64,000 nt of DNA, taken from positions 18,895,501 through 18,959,500 of the forward strand of contig CM073886.1 in assembly GCA_037176705.1 (NCBI GenBank). Direction: 5' to 3'. The position numbers and the translations under genes are program-made. Numbering within the stretch: the first letter of the stretch is position 1; each line of letters starts with the position of its first letter. The notes under the pieces are model-generated. The model did not search any database. It was given only the letters and a program-made list of their open reading frames with translations, and had not been told where the DNA came from. This DNA comes from Molossus alvarezi. Taxonomy: Eukaryota > Chordata > Mammalia > Chiroptera > Molossidae. Below, in pieces: positions 1 to 11,563 of the stretch.

Positions 1-176
1 TTCTTTGCTGTAGGGGCTGACCTGTGCGTTGTAGGATGTTTAGCAGTATCCTGGGTCTCCACCCATTGATTCATGTAGCATCCCCCTTTTCTCAAGTCAT
101 GACAATTAAAAATGTCACCAGAGACTTGGGTCAAATGTTCCCTGGGGGAAAAAGTGGCCCCTGGTTGAGAATCACT
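1..176 (-). mobile_element. MER5A-like hAT-Charlie MITE, cut by window edge
   Basis: Read on the minus strand, this begins with a hAT-type terminus (agtgattctcaacc, near 163-176). It then follows the familiar MER5A body, including segments corresponding to ggggacatttg, gtctggagaca and atgctgctaaacatcctac. The far terminal repeat lies beyond base 1. MER5A is a non-autonomous relic of an extinct hAT transposase family shared by placental mammals. Divergence is high, as expected for its age. The family call is from memory of the consensus. Confidence 0.8.
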
Positions 177-589
177 AATGGAAGAGAATGTTCCCATTAG
201 TAATAGGTTCATGGTAAAGCATTTCAGGGTGAACTTTCTACAACAAACAACCACATTAAAAGGTAAAATAAAGGCAAAAGGAGAAAGGGAAAGAAAGGGG
301 GAGAATGTAACAATTTTAAGAAGAAAAGAAAAGCAACACAAAGATAGAAAACAAATGATGACAGCTGAAGGTCGCAGGCCACCCAGTCAGCTCAGGCCCA
401 GTGTGGCTGGGAGCCATGCTCAGGTGCTCTGGTCTGAGCAGCAGGGTGTGTGGGCGATGACGGCTCTCAGTCAGGGGGGCTGACTGTGGAGAGGAACGGG
501 CGGAGGTGACACTGAGACTCTACTTCACCCTAATATGTATTTCTTTAATGACACAGAGATAACTGGAAAATCATTGTTATTATTTTTTG
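177..589. other. No gene seen; purine-rich single-copy stretch
   Basis: A purine-rich run (about 260-350) is followed by unremarkable sequence. The short open frame across it has no recognisable domain and is lysine/arginine-rich only because of the A/G tract. Confidence 0.6.
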
Positions 590-829
590 TTAATTCTCAC
601 CAGAGGATATTTAATCCCATTGATTTTTAGAGAAAATGGAAGGGTAGGAGAGAGAGGAGAGAGAAACATTGATGTGAGAGAGACACATCGATTGGTTGTC
701 TCCTGCACATGTCCCAACTTGGGCTGGACATCAAACCTGTAACCTGGTAGGAGCCCTTGATCAGAATTAAACCCTCGACCCTTCAGTGCACAGGTCACGC
801 TCTAACCACTGAACCACACCAGCCAGGGC
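590..829 (-). mobile_element. VES SINE, older long-tail form
   Basis: Reverse-oriented tRNA-derived bat SINE. The head, read on the minus strand from 829, is gccctggctggtgtggttcagtgg. The body has the hallmark catgtcc / cctgcaca boxes, and the end carries a 'cctc...gaggatat' extension before the A/T-rich tail instead of aatcaataaaga. Divergence is noticeably higher than in the short-tail copies. VES elements are pol III transcripts mobilised in trans by L1. Confidence 0.85.
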
Positions 830-894
830 AGCAAATAATTATTTTTCACTGGACGTTACTGAGAAGACTGATGTTAAAACGTTGTGAAAAATAT

Positions 895-1117
895 CCAGCC
901 AGTGTGGTTCAGTGGTTGAGCATTGACCCATGCACCAAGAGGTCACCGGTTTGATTCCCTATCAGGGCACATGTCCAGATTGTGGGCCACATCCCCAGTG
1001 GGGGGCATGCAGGAGGCAGCCAAACGATGTTCTCTCTCATTGATGTTTCTAGCTCTCTCCCTTTCACTTCCTCTCTCTCTGAAATTAATAAAGGAAAAAG
1101 AAAAACAAATTTAAAAA
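895..1117 (+). mobile_element. VES SINE, short-tail form
   Basis: Complete element: head ccagccagtgtggttcagtgg, B box near ggtttgattcc, central 'cagtggggggcatgcaggag', pyrimidine-rich segment, then an aattaataaagg tail. It sits 65 bp from an opposite-facing VES, making an inverted SINE pair. No convincing target-site duplication is visible. Confidence 0.9.
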
Positions 1118-1654
1118 CATGTTATGTAAACGAACAAAGGGGTGGGAGGGTCTGTTCTGAAATAAACAAAGAGGGCTTAACAATCGAATACAGTGCTAAG
1201 GTTATTGTTATTATTTTTTGGAAAACCTCTAAATGACCATTGAGACATTCATATATGACACTAGATATTCGATATCTGATCATCATTTTAAATTAAAGTT
1301 TATTTTCTACAGTGTGATAATAGAACTGTGGTAATATAGGAGACTATTCTTATTTGGGACAGGCATGCTGAGATATTTGGGAGTGAAATATTTACAACTT
1401 ACCTGCAAATGGTTTAGCAAAAGAAAAGATAGATGTAAATAGATATCTACACATGGATGCATGCATGTAGGTATATATGTGTGTGCATATATATGTATAT
1501 ACACAAATCTATACATACACACACATTGTGTGTGTGTGTGTGTGTGCTGCTGCACAAACCAAGAAGGTCACATCAGGTCCAAGGTGACAGTAGACCCTCA
1601 GGTCTGCAAACTCAGCTGTAGGTACAGATGGGCAGAGGGGTGGTGAGGCTCAGC
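1118..1654. repeat. Single-copy DNA with an AT/TG microsatellite
   Basis: Mostly single-copy AT-rich sequence. Between about 1440 and 1548 there is alternating purine-pyrimidine DNA (gtatatatgtgtgtgca... and a (TG)n run of roughly 20 bases). Open frames across it read cysteine/valine or histidine/threonine strings and are artefacts of the dinucleotide repeat. Confidence 0.75.
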
Positions 1655-1865
1655 ACATGTCCACCAGAGTCTGAGCTTCATGGTCAGACACACCTGGGTT
1701 CTAACCCTCCTGCCATCAGCTGACGGTGATTTGCCTCTTGATGGGTTTCCTATCTTTAAAGTCTCAGTAAAACAGCAGTCACCCTTTCCCTCCCGTGAAA
1801 CAGTTGTGAGGATGAAAGGAGGTGATGCACAGGAACGCATGGGTCATGTAGCAAGAGGTGTCAGG
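1655..1865 (+). mobile_element. MIR SINE fragment
   Basis: Matches the MIR order in sense: cacacctgggttctaac (the ctgggttcgaatcc box), a degraded middle, cagttgtgaggatgaaa (gttgtgaggattaaa), then tgcacaggaa near the 3' end. MIR is an ancient tRNA-derived SINE mobilised by L2. Confidence 0.7.
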
Positions 1866-2854
1866 TCAGACCTGCTCCTGCTTTTCTCCAGGTGAGGTGG
1901 CCTTGTTCCAGCATTGGGCAGATCATGAATGGTACCGTTATTACCAGCTCCTGGTGGCCACTTTAAACGTGTTAGCACTTCTCTTGCATGTGCACTGTGT
2001 GTTCAAACACAGAGACAATAACTGAATTTCCCTATGGTTTCCGGCACTATCAGTGTGTTTGTAGGGTCCAAGGATAAGACAGGATTTTAAACTCACCTGC
2101 AGATGTCCCTTAATAGGCTTCAGAATGCAACCTGTGGGTCGTTGGTGTAGAGGCTCATGTGGCCAGGAGATGGCAGTACACGATAATGAAAAAGCTCCCA
2201 AGTGCGGGCTGCAGGTTTAGGAATTAGCTAAAAGGAAGGCAGGTATGCCTTTACATAGTTTTTTTATTTTTTCATTTTCATGAGCAGCCATTGAGGGCAG
2301 GTGTTTCCATCCTTCCCCCCTGGTTTAAGTGTCAGTGGAGAGAGAATATCAGGAGGCACTCCCTCGCTGGCTACGGCAACCCCCTGAACTTCCGTCTTGC
2401 CAACATCATCCGCTTGTGCAGTCTTAGAAATCGCTGCAGTGGAAGGAGGCATGGAGCTATCAATTACTTCCAGGGCTGGGATCCTCTGTGTCCTTGAAAA
2501 GCAAGCCAGCTGACTCTGTGGGTGAGATTAGGGGACTGTCGTCGAGATGGGCGGTGGGCGTTTTTATCAATGTCCTGGACGTTGATCTGGAACCCTAGAG
2601 GAAGAAATTAAAGATCGGCTTAAATCTGTACACGATGGCTAAGCCCCCTGTAACGAATTGTCATTAACTGGCCAGCAAAGTAATTGAATCAGGGTAGGAT
2701 GGGGGGAAAGAAAAATTCCTTAAAGCATCATTTCTCCTCTACCCTCTTCCTTTGTCCTTTGAATGAGAAAAGCTTAATGGGAAGGGAGCTAGTGTGTTCT
2801 CAATGCACACTAAGTACCACACCCACTGGATAACTTTCTCGGTTTGTACTTAGG
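1866..2854. other. No gene or recognised repeat
   Basis: About 1 kb of single-copy-looking sequence. Short open frames on both strands (about 60-85 codons) have no recognisable domain, splice context or start context. One CTCF-like motif within it is listed separately. Confidence 0.5.
2163..2176 (+). promoter_or_regulatory. Candidate CTCF-binding motif
   Basis: ccaggagatggcag fits the CTCF core CCASYAGRKGGCRS at all but one position (G where Y is expected). A single motif match is weak evidence of binding, since such strings occur by chance. It is listed because it lies in single-copy DNA. Confidence 0.25.
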
Positions 2855-2995
2855 GTACTCCTCAAATGAACCTGCGTGGGTAAGGTTAGTACCACGTTAC
2901 AGGTGAGCAGAGCCGAGTCTCAGAGATAGAGGGTAAACTGCCTGAGCCTGCACAATGGTGAAAAAGTTACAGTGAGATTCAGCCCTGGTTCCCTC
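2855..2995 (-). mobile_element. MIR SINE fragment
   Basis: Antisense MIR: ggtaaggttagtaccacgttacaggtgagcag...gagtctcagag corresponds to the 'gaggtaggtactattatccccattttacagatgaggaaactgaggc' arm. It is followed by a degraded 'ggtcacacagc...attcagccctgg' part. Confidence 0.7.
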
Positions 2996-3164
2996 ATCAT
3001 TTCCTTTTCTGGGCAGCCTCCTTCCTGTACAGAAGGGATACAGCAGGGCGTGGTGCTGAGTATTACATCGGCAATAGTGATCTGAGTGCTGCGCCCAATA
3101 GAGGGAGCGATTCGGGGCATTGTCATCAACTCTGAAAATAAATCAAGCCCAAAGATCATTTCTA

Positions 3165-3490
3165 GTTACACACACGTAATGTACACCCATTGCAGAACAC
3201 TTAAAAAATATGGAAAGTACAAGAAAGTAAGTTGGTCTTGACACACAGGAATAGGAACTGTAACGGTTTCCCCCCAACCACCTATAATTGTAACGAACAG
3301 CCTTCACTCAGTGTTGTGTTTGCATTAGGTCACGAAAGCACCTCCTGCCTAAATATCGTTTTCCTAAAAAAAACAAGACACCACTTTTATGGGTTCATGT
3401 CTTTCTTTTGTTATACAAATATCTCCTACATTAACAAAATATATAGCTCTGTTTTTGTGCACTTAGGTTGATTCCAACTCGGGAGAAATA
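3165..3490 (+). mobile_element. Old L1 (L1ME-type) 3' region fragment
   Basis: The opening ttaaaaaatatggaaagtac and closing gcacttaggttgattccaa are typical of the 3' untranslated region of old L1M/L1ME elements. The middle is strongly decayed, so the boundaries are approximate. Confidence 0.5.
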
Positions 3491-3544
3491 GTATCTCTCT
3501 GGGTTTAGAAAAATCGATGTTACTTCTCAATACAAATGTGCTTT

Positions 3545-3690
3545 GAAAACGCATCGCATGCCACGCACTGGGCCACGTGCGCTACCTGCATCATTTCACT
3601 GAAACCCCACCGCCGCAGCAGTGGGTGTGGTCACTCCCTCCACGCAGTACCTGAGAGAATGTGAGGAACACATCCCTTCACTAGGGCCAG
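3545..3690 (-). mobile_element. MIR SINE fragment
   Basis: Antisense MIR core: 'catgccacgcactgggccacgtgcgctacctgcatcatttcactgaaaccccaccgccgca' aligns with the 'gccaggcactgttctaagcgctttacatgtattaactcatttaatcc' arm. Confidence 0.65.
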
Positions 3691-4457
3691 GCTGGTTCCC
3701 ACCATCCCACACGAGCCACATTGTCGCTCCGGTGGGTCTCATGCCAGACTAAGGTCAGGGGCCTTTCACAGAAATCCCAAGGCTTCTTCTGTTCCACTGG
3801 GAACTTTGCAGAATTACACTGGCTACCTCAGAGCTTCGTCCCTCCCTGTTTGCTCTGCAGATGCTTCTGGAAGCCGCGAGGGCCATCCGACTGCACGGAG
3901 CTGAGAACACACCCAAGGATCCCTAAGCCAGGCCTCCCTTGCGCTGGGACGCAGCTTGTTTTTGCATAATTTAAGCACTACATGGTTTTGCCGTTTAAGT
4001 TCTGTGAAATTGGTGTGCTCCCATCCATGAAATTATGTACATCTTGGGAACATTTCCAGTTACTACAGGGGTGAATGCATTCTTCAAAGGGGGTGAGGCC
4101 GCAGGACTCCACAGAGCTTACCCCAAAGAGTGCTGCTCTCTCTCCTGGCCACTCGGAGACACAAAGGCAGGCATTTTCTTTTTAAATTCTAAGGAGACTA
4201 AAATGCAAGCGTAAGCTTCCTGTAATGTATCCAGCGGCAACTCCTTCCTTGTTCCCCAGTCTCCCTCATCCCACCCTTTCCCACCCGCTCTTCACACATC
4301 AAGAGACCCATGGAAATTATTGAATACAGATTTCATGTTCTTTCTAAACATTCTGTAGACTGTGCTTCCTTTCCTGTGTTTCGAGTGTCCATGACAATGA
4401 TAAACGATCTTCTAAGAGAAGCTTTTGATGGAATCATTTTATGTAACTGATTTATAC
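3691..4457. other. No gene or recognised repeat
   Basis: Single-copy-looking sequence. An 82-codon open frame near 3721-3969 has no recognisable motif. Nothing else can be supported. Confidence 0.5.
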
Positions 4458-4464
4458 TGTGTGT

Positions 4465-4497
<33 letters not shown>

Positions 4498-4498
4498 C
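4458..4498 (+). repeat. (TG)n microsatellite
   Basis: About 20 TG units with one TGAG interruption near 4468. This is simple sequence and probably length-polymorphic. Confidence 0.95.
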
Positions 4499-4732
4499 AG
4501 ATTCTGCTCATGATGATATGGTTTTAAAATATCCATAAGGTAAACACAAATATTAGACAACATCACGGAGAAACTTTGCTAAACTAATTTCACAAACCTC
4601 CATATTAATAACATCTAAGAATGGCCGATATCAAGTTCCTAAAAGACTCACAATTATAGAAGAAACACATTTCTGTGACTTGGGGCATTCATAGGAACCC
4701 ACATTAGAATTGGCGTTCCTTTGAATTCCTGA

Positions 4733-5135
4733 TTTAAAGTCAGGGGATAATCTATATACGTCAGGATAGGCTAGTCTGTGTACAGTAACAACACACCCTG
4801 ATATGTCAGAGGCTTATCAGTTGCAAATTTATTCTTTCCACGCAAAGCCCACTGCGTATACAGCATCTTCCTGAGACAGTTAGCTTCCAAGAGGAAATGC
4901 CAGGATTCAGGGAGCTTCTGTTTTCTATAGCTATACTTTGTCATAAATGACTTTGCAGGGGTGTGGTGACAGGGGAGGAGAGCTCACACCTGTTCTGTTT
5001 TTGTCAGCGTAGAGTTCTCATGTGACTCTCCCTCTCACTACCTATTGGCCAGAATGAATTACATGAGCTCTGTCTAGCTGCAAGAGAGTCTGGGAAATGT
5101 GTGGCAAGACCTGGGACACAGTAAACACCTATCAT
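4733..5135 (+). mobile_element. Ancient interspersed repeat, family not assigned
   Basis: The order of 'gtcaggataggctagtctgtgtacagtaacaacacaccctgatatgtcagaggctta', then 'gcaaatttattctttc', then 'cctattggccagaatgaatt' and 'ctgcaagagagtctgggaaatgt' is a pattern I know from a common mammalian interspersed repeat. I cannot assign the family with certainty. Confidence 0.5.
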
Positions 5136-5214
5136 TTATCTCTGCCACATTGCCAAAATGGGTTTCCTGAGGATAAGTGTTAGAGATAGAAGATGCCACA
5201 GGTTAACAAAAATA

Positions 5215-5375
5215 TTCTTTGAGAACACTACATGCCATGAACGGTGCTATTCACCTTACCTGCATGATTTCATGTAAACCCCATGACAATAGCAGTGGTG
5301 ACGATTATTTCCTCCAGGTCACTTCTGCACACGTGTGGTGGGAACACTGAGATTCAAACACAGCTCTGACAGGGA
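5215..5375 (-). mobile_element. MIR SINE fragment
   Basis: Antisense MIR: 'ctacatgccatgaacggtgctattcaccttacctgcatgatttcatgtaaaccccatgacaatagcag' matches the size-and-order pattern of the gccaggcactgttctaag...tcatttaatcctcacaacaacc arm. Confidence 0.7.
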
Positions 5376-7514
5376 CCAAGCCTGTGTAATTTTCCACCCA
5401 GCCATCCCATCTATAGGTGTTTATTCGAGTTGAAAGACCCCAGACTCATACTCTAAGGTTGATTGTGTCTGGAGTTTTTATACAAACTGGTTATAGGATC
5501 TCTGGCTTGAATTGTTCTTTGTTATTATATGTGTTTATGACTCCCATTAGGTGATAAAATAAATTGAAATATAAGGAAATGATTTATCTTAAGTGTTAGC
5601 CTCTACATTTACTATCATGAAAATCTAGACCTTCTAGGTGTGGGCAATGGATAATTCTTTCTTTTATAAAAAGACAAAAATCAACTTTTTAAATGGCAAC
5701 CTGCACTCATGCATGTCAATACATTTTACTTAAGGCACAACATACTTTTACTATTACGTAAGAGATGCTTATCAGGGACGCATCTTTCATGAAAGTGCCC
5801 CAACCTGTCCACGTCAACGTCCGCTGTAAATGATAGCAAAGGGTGTCTGTGGCTGATATCGTCCTCAATGTAAACACATTAGCAGGGGGCAGTTGCCACG
5901 GAAACTCTGGAAGTACTTCAGTGACATGCCTATCATTCATGTTCTGTTTGGTTCCTTGCCGCAACTCCCACAACATGGAAATGAACAGAGAGCCCAGCTG
6001 TTTTATGTCTCTGTCTTCCTCGAGGAGAGACTCGCTGCACGGGACTCCTGAGCGAGGGCAATGAGCTTCATCTTGCACAGAGCGATGAGTTTCTGAAGGC
6101 TCTTTTATTTTTTTTTATGTGTGTATTGTGCTTTGGAGTGTGTGCATGTGTTTGTCAATTACAGAGACTACGATGTGTAAGACTTCACTGGTCCCCAGAG
6201 CATAGGGGCAAGCTGATAGAAAATTAGTTTTGGGTATTGATTATAAACAAGTTAATCTTCTTTGGGTAATCTTTTGGAAATAAAGCTTGCTTTATTTATT
6301 TATTAATATCATTTTTTTTCCCCAAGGAATTATCCGTGTCTGAAATAAAAATGCTTAGGAGGTGTTCTTAGATTTGAGCCTCTAGCTTAGGTGGATTTCA
6401 GTACATATTATATTACCCATGGCTTAAAACTTGGGCAATTCATCAGCAGTTTACTTTAAATAACATGACTCTCTAACAAGATATTTTATTTTGTTTCATT
6501 GGAATTCTGGGATGTGGAGAAATAATGATAATATGCATGTTTTTAAGTGTAGATAGGGTGATAATATCACCCATTCAATATGCCTTTCTGTAGAAGGTAA
6601 TTCAGGAATCTGTTTTATTAACATAAATTGACTTGAAAAATCATCATACTCTAAAAAACTAGAGCTATTTAAAACACACAATGATATTGCCTAAGATAGT
6701 TTAACATTCAGGGAATAAAAGAAAGTACACCCATTTGTTTTAAAAATGGTATGGAATGAAAGATAAAACCTCACAAATCATCATTTCAAAACTGTAATTA
6801 TTAGATCTTAAGGTGAACGGATACATCGTTATTAAGGAAGACCAGGCAGTGATTTATTGATTGGTTGGTTGTGAGCCAAAAGCCTCTGTTTTTAACCAAT
6901 TATCATCTGGTAAGAAATGGGTTGAGCCCCAAAAGACATGTACAAGCCCAAGATATTTTAAGTTTGTTTTTCTTGACTTTCGAAGTACCATGAGCCAAGA
7001 AATGTATTGACTTCAGGCCATCCTTCCTGCCTATAAATTCACATTACTGGATTCCTCCCCCTTTGGGCTCTGAAAGAAAGTTGGCGAGGTCAGGTTTTCA
7101 TTTTCGCCGCCGGCTAACTCTGTCAACCTGTGATGAGGTGGGTTGGGGATCATCACGAAGCGGAATGTTTTCGTGTTTGCAGGGTGGAAACGAACACCAG
7201 CTCACGCAGCGTCCAGTCATTTTGTTATTCGCGTTACATCGTGTTCGCTCTGATTGTTAACAGGAAGATGTCACTCTGCCTTGATGTACGCTAGGAAAAG
7301 TAAAATGGAATTATACAGCTCTGGAGAGAAATCTCCCAACCATGTCTTTTGTATCTAAAACAGTCTGCTGTAAGCTGTGCAGGAACTAGATGTCACTCCC
7401 ACCAAAAGATGATTTCCTGTCCCTGTGAAATCATTCCTGTGGTTCCCAGAACAATGCTACATGTGGGTGTTGTGCTGGGGCGGGGAAGGGGAGACAATGG
7501 GGAAACTTTAGGCC
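5376..7514. other. No gene or recognised repeat, about 2.1 kb
   Basis: AT-rich and largely repeat-free. A 120-codon open frame on the minus strand (5716-6078) overlaps a 73-codon one on the plus strand. Neither has a recognisable domain, a neighbouring splice signal or a poly-A tail, so I do not call a gene. CpGs are relatively frequent at 5800-6050 and 7080-7240, so part of this may be conserved noncoding DNA. Confidence 0.5.
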
Positions 7515-7691
7515 CATAATAAAAGGAAGGAAAGGGGGAGAGAGAGATAGAAACGTCGATGGGCTGCCTCCTGCATAACCCCCACTGGGGATCTGGCCCA
7601 CGACCTGGGCATGTGCCCTGACCAGGAATCGAACTGGCGACCTCTTGGTGTATGGGTCAATGCTCAACCGCTGAGCCACACAGGCCGGACA
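7515..7691 (-). mobile_element. VES SINE, short-tail form, shortened tail
   Basis: Reverse VES with the full promoter head (minus strand: gtccggcctgtgtggctcagcgg), B box region and 'cccagtgggggttatgcagg'. The 3' end is compact: the pyrimidine tract is short and the aataaaga motif is missing. The open frame on the minus strand across it is a SINE artefact. Confidence 0.88.
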
Positions 7692-7879
7692 GGTGTCAGA
7701 TTTCTTAAGAATGATCCTATGGCTGTCACTCTGCACTCTTCTCTCTCCCTTTCTCCTTTCCCTTGTCCTCAAATCCCTACTAGTCACTTTCAAGACCTAC
7801 TTATTCTACTTCCTTCATACAAACGGGCCTCCATGTTCATTTTCCTTTTTGGCTTCCACCCATGTCTGGGAAAACAGAT

Positions 7880-8005
7880 TCTAAGTACATGCTGTGTAGC
7901 AGGTATCACATCATGTGCATGTGCATGATACATAACATTTCACATCGTCTTTGCGTCAACCTTAGGAAGTGAGAATGTGTATCCCCCCCATCCACGATGA
8001 CCCAG
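7880..8005 (-). mobile_element. MIR SINE fragment
   Basis: Antisense: 'agtacatgctgtgtagcaggtatcacatcatg...catttcacatcgtctttgcgtcaacc' matches the MIR arm 'tactatgtgccaggcac...tcatttaatcctcacaac'. A short gtgcat duplication sits in the middle. Confidence 0.6.
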
Positions 8006-8725
8006 GTGCACCAATGTGAAATGACTGACAGGCAGAACAGTGCACCCCTGAACGTCTTCCCGATCCCTGGGACCTGTGGGTATTTTACCGTACAAGTCAA
8101 AGAGGATTTGGCAGACATCTTTCGATGAAGAACCTTGAGATGGAGAGCTCACTCTTGATTATCCAAGTGGACACACTAGAATCACAAGAGTCCTTAGAAG
8201 CCGAGAACCTCCCATTGCTCTGGTCAGAAGGGAGATGTGACAACAGAATTGTCATGGAGATGCAACTATAATGCATCTCCATACTATCTGTTGAGATGTG
8301 TGCCCCTATCACATAATCCCCTTTGGCTTGGCTGCTATTATAGTATATTGTCAGTATTCTCCAATGTCTGTTAAATTAGAGCTCAGGCTAGGACATGAAT
8401 CCAATTTCTCTCCTATTTATCTCAAAAAAAAAAGAAAAAAAATTAAGAGATTATCCACCATTTGGAGTTGGCACAGATTAATTATGTAGATTATGCCCAG
8501 AATTCTCATCCAAATTTCATTATAGAGAGAAGAGGTGACTAGCTTCTCTCATCACATAAAAAAAAAAAAAAAATTATTTCAGATACAATGTTATCGGGAA
8601 ATGTTATCAAAGAATACCTGTCCCATGGAAGTTCCAAAATATTTTAGTTATATTTCTTTACAGTGTTCCAGTAGAGATTTTGGTCATCAAGGACATCTTG
8701 ACTGGGATAGAGTAATCCACAGAGT
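8006..8725. other. No gene; two poly-A runs
   Basis: Nothing recognisable apart from A-rich runs at about 8422-8442 and 8558-8573. The latter could be a retroposon tail, but no retroposon body is evident beside it. Confidence 0.45.
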
Positions 8726-8729
8726 CTCA

Positions 8730-9050
8730 AGCCATTTCTGTCTCTGCTTTTCTCTGTGTTGGCTTTGTGCTGTTGTTTTTCTCCATAATGGCAAGCTGGC
8801 CAACGGCTCCATTGTGTCCTCCCAGCAACTACACTGGTAAGAGTTATAAAAATGAAGTTCAGAGTTGCCTTTTATTTGACCAGTTTAGAGCATGGGCTTT
8901 CCTTGTGTCATTCACTGTGGTTGAACACACTGATTGGACAGACCTGGTCTATGATCCCACCCCTGGAGCCCTGGGAACCTCAAGGCAGGATGGGAAAGAA
9001 GGCACTCCTGGGGAGTAGGACTGGAACTACAGATGTCACTCAAGTGGAAG
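8730..9050 (+). mobile_element. Ancient dispersed repeat, family B (unassigned)
   Basis: Contains ctctgtgttggcttt, 'ccataatggcaagctggcc', then 'actgattggacagacctggtctatgatcccacccctggagcc', a layout I recognise from a widespread mammalian repeat. The copy near 11770-12060 appears to be the 5' part of the same family. The 101- and 83-codon frames across it are incidental. Confidence 0.45.
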
Positions 9051-9164
9051 TATTTGGTAGAAAGAAAACTAAAAACAAAACAACAACGAAATAATATCTA
9101 GGCTTTCCAAGTCTGCATGAGAAGATTGAGTGTTAAATCAGGCATGCTGTTGATGAGCATGACA

Positions 9165-9385
9165 GAATAGTCACGGGGATGTAAACTACTACTTAAGGAA
9201 TCTAGTCAATAGTATTCTAATAACTATGTATGGTGTCAGATGGGTATGACATTTATCAGGATGATCACTTAGTAAGTTATATAATGTCTAATCCTTGGGG
9301 TGTACACCTGAAACTAATATAACATTGCACATCAATGGGAACTGAAAAATAAAAAATGATTAAGAATATATATATATATATATAT
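9165..9385 (+). mobile_element. L1 3' end with (TA)n tail
   Basis: Carries the terminal L1 signature: cagtattctaataactatgtatggtgtcag, gatcactt, gtacacctgaaactaatata, and 'gaaaaataaaaaatga' at the end. A TA dinucleotide run (about 9367-9385) follows as a degenerate tail. The segment at 57690-58235 is a longer, related 3' end. Confidence 0.8.
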
Positions 9386-9639
9386 GGCATAACTTTTAGA
9401 TGACTGATATTTTAGAAAACCCTTCTCATAGTGGATGTTAATGTGTATTATTAAAAAGAAAAATAGAGTGGCGCAATTAAAAATGTTTGGTAGCTGTTGG
9501 ATTTGATAAGTTTCTTCACTGCAAAATTTCTCAGAGCCCTTAAGAGACTAACACATCTATTACAAATCTCCAAGAATGGGATATAGAATGGTGTGCACTC
9601 TAAATACTTTTCCCCTTGGAGTCTTCTCTTTCTCCCATG

Positions 9640-9722
9640 TTCAGGGAGAATATCCTGGTAGAAGACTGCCACAGTGTCTGCCACATAGCTGGTGCCCAAT
9701 CAATGTTTGTTAAGTAAATGAA
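9640..9722 (+). mobile_element. L2/MIR-type 3' end
   Basis: cacagtgtctgccacatagctggtgcccaatcaatgtttgttaagtaaatgaat follows the shared L2/MIR 3' terminus (cctggcacatagtaggcgctcaataaatgtttgttgaatgaatgaa). Confidence 0.65.
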
Positions 9723-9852
9723 TAACTATTGCTTACTTTGGGAAATTTAGTTTGGTAATCATGATTCTTCTCTATATATCTTACAGCAAAAATAAACGTT
9801 TTGTTTTGTTTTGTCTATCTTTGTTGTAAAGTCGTCTTTTCTTTTTTAAAAA

Positions 9853-10063
9853 GTATGTTTTTATTTTTATTTTTTATTTTTTTAGAGAGAAAGGGAGACA
9901 GAGATAGAAATATCGATGTGAGAAACATTCATGGTCTGCCTCCTGCACACCCCCTACTGGGCATCAAGCCTGCAACCCAGGCATGTGCCCTGACCGGGAA
10001 TCAAACTGGGACCTCTAAGACCATGGGATGATGCTCAATCCAGTGAGCCACACCGGCCGGGCC
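9853..10063 (-). mobile_element. VES SINE
   Basis: Reverse VES. The head on the minus strand is ggcccggccggtgtggctcactgg, the B box is ggtttgattcc, and the element ends in a long A-rich tail (T-rich on the plus strand, 9853-9886). The body is 'gtgtgcaggaggcagacc', with 'gtgagaaacattcatgg' variants instead of 'gagagaacatcgattgg'. Confidence 0.9.
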
Positions 10064-11382
10064 TATTTTATTTTTCTTTGTGTTTGTTTTTCTGCTTGAA
10101 ATCTAAAGGATTTTCAGGTGAATATCTTATAGCTGTGAAACTATGGAGGAGATTGGATATGGCAACAATGGTGACCAATGGACTATTATTTTGATAATCG
10201 CATTGCATAAGCTTTTAAGGAGGGGTTCAGAAGTACACACGGTGATCTGACTTACTGTATGTGCATTTAGACTGACAAAGACATACATCTTGCTGGAGCC
10301 CATTGTCGTATCTAGAAAACTGTGAAAATGGACTTAAATTACAGGTAGAATACACTGGGGAACTCATTATTAAATGAAATCCTATTCTGGATATTTTTGT
10401 TGAGTGGGGAATTATTTTGTCAAGTGAATAATATGCTCTATTTCATATAATAGGTCAGCTAAAAGTGAGGTATGTGATATCTATATATACCACCATTATA
10501 TACACATAATGACAGTTGCATTGAACAACTGATGTTTACTGTACACATTTTAATCTCCAAGCCAAAGGCAATATCCATGACTTTTTCTTAGAGATTTTCT
10601 ATGGAGGAAAGTTTTAGAATGACACTTTCTTGATGCTATGCAATGAGTATTGTTTTGTACTGAAACTTCAATTCATTTTCCTCCTATTGAAAAATGCTTC
10701 TTCATCCTTTCTGAAATAACTACAATCTGTGAAATTAGGGTTGATGTAAATCCGAAGGTAATGAGATTCAATTTTTCATTGTAGACGAATTAGATGGAGA
10801 ACTTCAAATATTTATTTGAGGTTTAATTTGAGTAATTTAGGAAAACATTGAGCTTCCTCATTCATAAACGGTAATTACTTCTCTTCATCAAATGTTGTAC
10901 TGTATTCCCTTCTGCTCTCTGTTTAGGCTTGTTTCAATAGGAACACTTCCATATCTCAAAGGGGATATTTTTATGTAACTCCCTTGGATTATTTAACTTA
11001 AAAAACCTTTAGAAATGGAGTTTGCTGTGCCCATGTTTTGGAGTGTTTAGTTTTATAGGGGAAAAAAGGTGAGAAGTAGAATAACATCTACATTGATTTT
11101 CTTTAAGAGTGTGCTCTACTGAGAAGTAGTATTTTGTCTTACCAAAGCACATGTTTAAGAAATGGAGATTGCTGTCTTGCAAAACTCCCAAAATAAACTC
11201 CAGCAGCTTAAAATGCCTGTAGCCTCTAGTTGATTATAATTCTGTACTAAATCAAAAGTGACTGCGTCTAAAAACTTCCATAACAAAAAGCTTAGGCATT
11301 TCAAACTATTGCTTGACCAACGCAAGATTCTTCACCCTTTCCCTTCAGCTCCCTCCAGGTAATGGAAAAATACTCATGCGCG

Positions 11383-11385
<3 letters not shown>
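10064..11385. other. No gene or recognised repeat, about 1.3 kb
   Basis: AT-rich single-copy-looking DNA. The open frames are all about 60 codons, with no recognisable content. Confidence 0.5.

Positions 11386-11412
<27 letters not shown>
11386..11412 (+). repeat. (CA)n microsatellite
   Basis: About 12 CA units, leading into an AT-rich dinucleotide-like region to 11563 with tatata and tgcata runs. Confidence 0.95.
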
Positions 11413-11414
<2 letters not shown>

Positions 11415-11563
11415 AATATACACACATATATATTATACAGGTGCAAAACACATGTATTTTATGTATTATACATGTATATAATATCTACTGTTAATTTATT
11501 ATAATTAAAATGAATATTTAATCAACTTATAATTCATATATATGCATATACAAATAGATATAT

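Noticed and set aside
5716..6078. 120-codon minus-strand open frame as a gene
   Set aside because: No recognisable domain, no splice or poly-A context, and overlapped antisense by another open frame; lengths like this are expected by chance in 64 kb on six frames.
7431..7793. 120-codon minus-strand frame as a gene
   Set aside because: Runs through a VES SINE; the recurrent 'HAQVVGQIPSGGYAGGS'-type peptide also appears at other VES copies (for example 30743, 40751, 48826).
9801..10031. Hydrophobic 76-codon frame as a small membrane protein
   Set aside because: T-rich SINE tail plus antisense VES.
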